Below are positions 59,307-64,000 of a DNA stretch of 64,000 nt, one piece after another. Position 1 is the first letter of the stretch; every line of letters starts with the position of its first letter. Below the pieces are notes generated by a model. The model saw only the letters and a program-made list of their open reading frames with translations, made no database searches and was not told the DNA's origin. Position numbers and translations under genes: made by a program. Source of the stretch: Mastigias papua (lineage: Eukaryota; Cnidaria; Scyphozoa; Rhizostomeae; Mastigiidae); contig OZ025276.1 of assembly GCA_964019165.1 (NCBI GenBank), positions 7,529,820 to 7,593,819 of the forward strand, in the 5' to 3' direction.

Positions 59307-61283
59307 AACTGATTCAGAACCTTTGAAAATCAGAGCGTTTAATAATCAACTGCATGTGTATTCGCTTTTCTAATAGATGAGACAGTCTTGAAAAAATTAA
59401 TTTCACTTTAATGTAACTTCCAAAAGTCCTTTAACCAATTTTTATTTAGAAGGCATTCTGACATATGTAATTAGATTGCTCAAATTTGGTATATTTGACA
59501 ACATCTATAAAACTCTTTGAGGGAGTAGTTCTAAAAGCGTAGTTCTGAAAGCGTATAGCTAATTCACAAAATCTAAATAAGATAGAATTGCAGCAACATT
59601 TAAATAGAAATACAGTTTACTTGAAATAAAGTAGAAAACTTGTAGTAATATAAAGATATGCATGGTATGCAAGGATAATACTAAAAAACAGTACTTGCTC
59701 TTATGTAAACCTACGCTACAGATACGTAAACATTGCGAAAGTTTATTTCTTCGTAGTATGGTGTATAGAGCTCATTACTGCAGAGGACAGAGTATTTGCT
59801 GGTGTTATTGTATGTAGTAAGGGCTATGCATTCCCAACTGATACAGTGGCCAACTGCCAATGCAAGTATGAAGCCAATGGGTATAATGGGGCATTGCCCA
59901 CTAAACCAACGAGTTAATCCCCCTTTTCCCTTCCAAAATGCTAGGGAAGTATGTATTTTCTCTAAAAGTCTAAACTGTAAAAGTGACAAATTTGGTGCAA
60001 GACACTGAGCAGCAGCGAGTTCATTGCTGGATATCTTTTGATAAGCTCGTGCTCTAGTTGCTCAAAAGGAGGGAAGATGTTTAATATCTCTGGGATCTGG
60101 GTTGTGTCTGTATGATATTCCCTCATCTTTAACTGTTGGCTTCGTACTCGAATCAGTTGTTGTTAATGATTGTACAAAGCTCGAAAACTCAGATTAATAA
60201 TTTGAAGCCATCCGGTACGAATTATCCGTGGAGACAATGAGTACTGTATCAAGTAGTTATTCTTTCCTTCTTGTAAATACCCCCAAGTACCATTACTAAC
60301 GCATAAGCAATCAACTAATTCGTTTTTTAGACAAACCCCGCGACATTCGTGCTTTTATGCATCACATTCTTAGATTGCTGTATTTACAAACTGAGCATGT
60401 TAGCAATCTTCAATCATCCATCTCCATGGTGCTTGCTTGCAGCCGTTGTAAACAACACTCTTTCTGCCATAGCTATGGTCTCGCTTCTACAGACAAATAT
60501 ATAATTAATAGATAGATTTTGTATGTCATTTCGCATAGGCAACGGTTAAAACGGTTTAACTTCAATTTCTTGATTCGGTGTTTGGAAGCTTCCTTCACCT
60601 CCATCGACAAATCTTTTCCTTCCACAACTTCCCATGTCTTGAAGCTTAAAATACTTCTGGACCTCCTATTTCATCTCCTTGTAGAGAGCACTCTTGGACT
60701 CTTCATACAGACAATTTCGCCCATCTTTCTAATAACTCCATACGTCTTTGTTGTAAATTCAATGTGTTCCTTAGTAGGTACGATTCAAAACACAGTAAAC
60801 CTAGTTGTTGTCTTTTCATTTTCAACTGAACTAGCTCCAAAGTTGACCAAAACCTCCTAATTTTCCAGTTGTTCACATTAAATGCCTTAGTTTTCTTTTT
60901 TTTGAACTTTACATTTATGAATGAACAGCAAGCGTTCTTATCAAGAGGACGTTCTGCCTCACTACAAAATAGAACAAAATGTAATTAAATTGAAGCTATA
61001 CTTAAGCAACCTCTCTACACACTAGGGGATTCTTTGTCAACTTCATTTAGTGTACTACTATCCTAAAAATACAGTCAAAGTAAAAGTTGAATGTGAATGG
61101 TCACTGTCGTCAATACTGTCTGCAGCCAATCAATAAACCAAAGACTCGTGAGCTCTTTCCCTAGTGCATTCGCTATAGAATTACAATTATGATTTTTTCA
61201 ATAGGAAGGTACATGAGTGTATACGGCTGTTAGTCATAGTAAGCTGTAATAACTTATTGCCTATATCTTTCTGCAATAGATTT
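59307..61283. other. intergenic, no gene seen
   Basis: A possible receptor poly(A) signal AATAAA lies at 59625-59630. A frame at 60519-60860 (+) has a more charged antisense reading interrupted by two stops, so an old pseudogene fragment is possible but unproven. Confidence 0.4.
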
Positions 61284-61529
61284 CAGTGGCGGATCCAGAG
61301 GGGGGATAGGGGGGCTTGAGCCCCAGTCAGATTTCTAGGTTTAAGAATATAATATTCTTTCACTTTAACAAATCTTCCTATGTATAGAGGACAATTTGCA
61401 AGTATTGCAGCTCTTTCGGGTCGGCAGAAGTGGCAACATGTAGAAAAACAAATGTCAACAAAGCGTCTATATGTATTTTGCTGACTACCATTGACCGAAA
61501 TATGTATTAGGTGTCCAATCCTTTGTCAG
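61284..61529. mobile_element. possible MITE end (CAGTGGCGGATCCAG)
   Basis: CAGTGGCGGATCCAGAGGGG followed by G-rich sequence and GAGCCCCAGTCAGATTT is the kind of terminus found on many non-autonomous DNA elements. The partner end was not located; a related end in the opposite orientation (TCTGAATCTGCCACTGG) lies at about 63118-63134. Confidence 0.4.
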
Positions 61530-61935
61530 GATCTCCATCAAGAGACAATGGATATTCCGAGCCCCCTTGGTCTATGGAATACTCGATTTCACAGGGGCTC
61601 AAAGCGTCGTCGAAAAATTTACTGACTGCACGTGACGCAGCAAGCCATCCAGTGTCCAATCGTTTGCAAGCATCTTGATCACAAGACAATGAATATTCCG
61701 AGCCCCCCTGGTCGGTAAAATGCAATGTGTTTTAACAGTGTATTCTACGGGCGAGGGGGGCTCGGAATATTGATTGTTTTGTGATCAAGATACTATCAGA
61801 CGATTGGATACTAAGTGATTTCTGTAGTCACGTGCAGCCAGTTAAATTTCTCATGGACGCTTTGAGCCCCGTTCAAATTGAGTATTCTGTAGACCAAGGG
61901 GGCTCGGAATATCATTTGTCTTTGAATCATGGTTT
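61530..61935. repeat. long inverted repeat with ~180-bp arms
   Basis: The left arm (61530-61708) and right arm (61756-61935) are reverse complements at high identity, separated by ~47 bp. Shared landmarks include TATTCCGAGCCCCCTTGGTC, GGGGCTCAAAGCGTC, CTGCACGTGAC and TCTTGATCACAA. Inside each arm the phrase TATTCCGAGCCCCC occurs twice, so the arms also contain a ~140-bp direct repeat. No coding potential beyond chance. Confidence 0.85.
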
Positions 61936-63879
61936 TATTGGATATCCGATGCGTCTTTGGGTGCATTCCGGCCAGTAAAATGCACTCGATGATAGAAAAG
62001 TGCTAACAGGCATCTAGAACCAGAACCACATACAGGAGATTTCATGCGAGTTCATCAGATACGTGTTGTTTACTGAAATCAGTGCCATGTTCCTATTTCG
62101 AAAGAATCGTTAGATACTTTTGGAGTAACATGTGAAGGCAGCCGAATGCATTATTGGTGAAGAAAGCTTAAAAGGTAAGCGAATATAGGTACTAGGAATT
62201 ACGTGCTCAGACTACAACAGTAGTGAGCCATTTGTAGCGTCGTACCCAGCTTTAAACGAATGTATGAGGTGGACTACGCATATAAATATTGCACTTTGTT
62301 AAACTGTTAATTTTGATACGTGGGGCTTCTGGTTAGAGCTATTGTGTCTGCGTTTAGGCAGAATGACTTGATAGCCGCTTGCATCTGTAGGACCCTGTTT
62401 GCATTTTGTAGTTGGCAGTGAGGGACTCTCAGGGCTAGTTTAGACATCATTACTTGAGTCGAATCAGTTACTTGTACTTTATCTGAAAAGCCTGAAGTCT
62501 GTGAATTGATTTGGTTCGACATAACTGCACGGTACATAAATTAAATCTCCGTCTTGGATAAGGACTGCCACTTTGTTGTACTTTGCTTCCTTTTCACTTC
62601 AGTGACCCATGCGTAGTGTGTTAACAGAATCACCATGAGTCTCAGGAAGTCGATAGCATTAAACACTGTTTACTGTGTAGGCGCGATAAATACGAGCAAA
62701 ATAGACCATTCTTCTAAGAATAATGATGCCATGATGTGTTCTGCGTCACTGTCACACGATATGTTTCGTTACAGTAGCAAATAAATTGGAGCTTTTAGAT
62801 CTAGTTGTTCTGTGCGTTCGGTTGATTGAATTGGCAATGTACATTTCTAGCCTATTTAGATACAGAATGTTGTAAAAATGATTTGCTATTCTGAATGTTG
62901 AGCAGAGAACAGATAAGCAGAACCATCACTTCAGGTACTGAACATCGTCCAGATCTTATGGTGAATTGTTAGGACAGGGCTGATAAACTTCATAGCACAT
63001 AAATGTGATTGATCATCAAATATTTCGCTCTATAATTTCACTGCATAAAGCCTACTTCAAAACTGACCACGCCCACCACGCCCACACTCGTGATGTTCAG
63101 CCCCTGTCAGATTTTAGTCTGAATCTGCCACTGGATTTTACCCTAAAAATCTTATCAGCTGTTGACCGAGTATGCCTGGATCTAAGTTATGTTTTCTTAC
63201 GGTTGTTTTATTTCAATCCTTTTGGTTTTGATACATTAGTCTTTGAAGCTTAGTTCCGAGATACACTGTTTACTTCATAATTATGTAGGTGCTTCTAACC
63301 TGCTAAAAAGGCCTGCATGACTTTCGTCATTATGCGTACTTATTCTTATCAAACTTTGATAGTGGGGAAGAATTATTGGCCACTAAGTGGCTTGAAATGG
63401 ACCTTGAGGCCTTCAGCTGAAATTGAAATACATTTCTTGCTTTGTCTAAAAACTAAATTTTTCAACCTGGCAGAGAAAAGGCGAGTTAATACCTTACCTA
63501 AAAAAGGAAATCCAGAAGCACTCTTAATTGAAACTGGGGAAAGAATATAGAGAAAAACAGCTTTCTATGCACATTGCAAAAGAAATGCGAAGTCAACATC
63601 ACTTCTACGTATAATTATCACATGTGCAACTAGGCTCTTAGTTGAATCTAAACAATGATTTTGATGCCAAATACAAGCTGTTTATTGCTCGATGGTGTCG
63701 CCAGTTCTCACTTATTGCAGCATATTAAATCAAAATTTGAGCTTGACTCAAGAAAATACACCCAACTCCTTCTACAATCGCACAATGCAAAGAGGAAAGT
63801 TGCAAAGTAATATCACCAACTAATGCAAGAGATCCTGCGTACTTGTACAAGAGGTCGTAAATAAATCCCGATGCAATCA
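61936..63879. other. intergenic, no gene seen
   Basis: Short frames only, for example a 72-codon minus frame ending at 62307 with no motif. Confidence 0.4.
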
Positions 63880-64000
63880 GCAAGACTTTTGTCGCTGACA
63901 GCAAAGACTTTTGTTGATAGTGAGAGTACATGTTTCCCGCACACAGCGAGATTTTTGTCGCAAACTTCTGCTATTGCGCCATCCGCATTCTTTTTGCAGA
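63880..64000. mobile_element. partial relative of the 53980 foldback MITE, cut by the window end
   Basis: Phrases AGACTTTTGTCGCTGACAGC, CCCGCACACAGCGAGATTTT and TTGTCGCAAACTTCTGC resemble the GTCGC-rich arms of the element at 53980-54284. The right boundary is outside the window. Confidence 0.5.

Noticed and set aside
60519..60860. 113-codon frame as a gene
   Set aside because: No ATG context, domain or splice partner; the antisense strand has an equally open, more charged reading with two stops.
62307..62537. 76-codon minus-strand frame
   Set aside because: Fair composition but no motif, neighbour exon or poly(A) support.

Overview
The window reads as animal nuclear DNA. It is AT-rich, the genes are split by GT-AG introns, and much of the rest is short inverted-repeat transposons, LINE fragments and very long (TA)n or (TG)n runs. 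The gene content (an intronless orphan rhodopsin-class receptor, a tandem-Death-domain protein, membrane esterases with hevein-like cysteine modules, ordinary ACAT2 and SYF2) fits an early-branching or marine invertebrate, most likely a cnidarian. That assignment is an inference; no single sequence here proves it.

Five protein genes can be built exon by exon with consistent reading phase. (1) A + strand gene, 7627-17237, has seven coding exons joined only at phase 1. Its 660 aa contain a degenerate trypsin-like fold, a linker, a coiled coil with 17-residue repeats and two C-terminal Death-like domains. I consider it the most novel item, probably an innate-immune or cell-death signalling protein. 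(2, 3) Two tandem - strand paralogues, 18692-23250 and 24825-29670, encode type II membrane SGNH/PC-esterase-like proteins of 431 and 419 aa. Both start with a five-base coding exon (ATGAG) and share the same exon lengths and phases in the core. (4) ACAT2, cytosolic acetyl-CoA acetyltransferase, - strand 32666-41387, seven exons, 400 aa. (5) SYF2, a spliceosome factor, + strand 42978-49059, seven exons, 263 aa, divergent from ACAT2. A sixth gene, 58401-59306, is a single-exon class A GPCR of 301 aa.

Layout: 1-7600 is gene-poor, with a LINE fragment, a MITE, two doubtful small ORFs and a ~1 kb block at 1.2-2.3 kb duplicated just downstream of the Death-domain gene at 17.4-18.7 kb. 7.6-17.4 kb is the Death-domain gene. 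18.7-29.7 kb holds the esterase pair, followed by a 28-bp minisatellite (30.3-31.4 kb) and a perfect hairpin (31.65 kb). 32.6-49.1 kb is the ACAT2/SYF2 divergent housekeeping pair with many intronic transposons. 49.3-58 kb is repeat-rich with no firm gene. The GPCR lies at 58.4 kb, and 59.3-64 kb is intergenic with a large inverted repeat.

At least a dozen non-autonomous DNA elements were found by matching ends by eye, including one hAT-like copy with a perfect 8-bp target duplication. All coordinates and splice sites were derived by reading the sequence; no database search, alignment program or transcript data was available.
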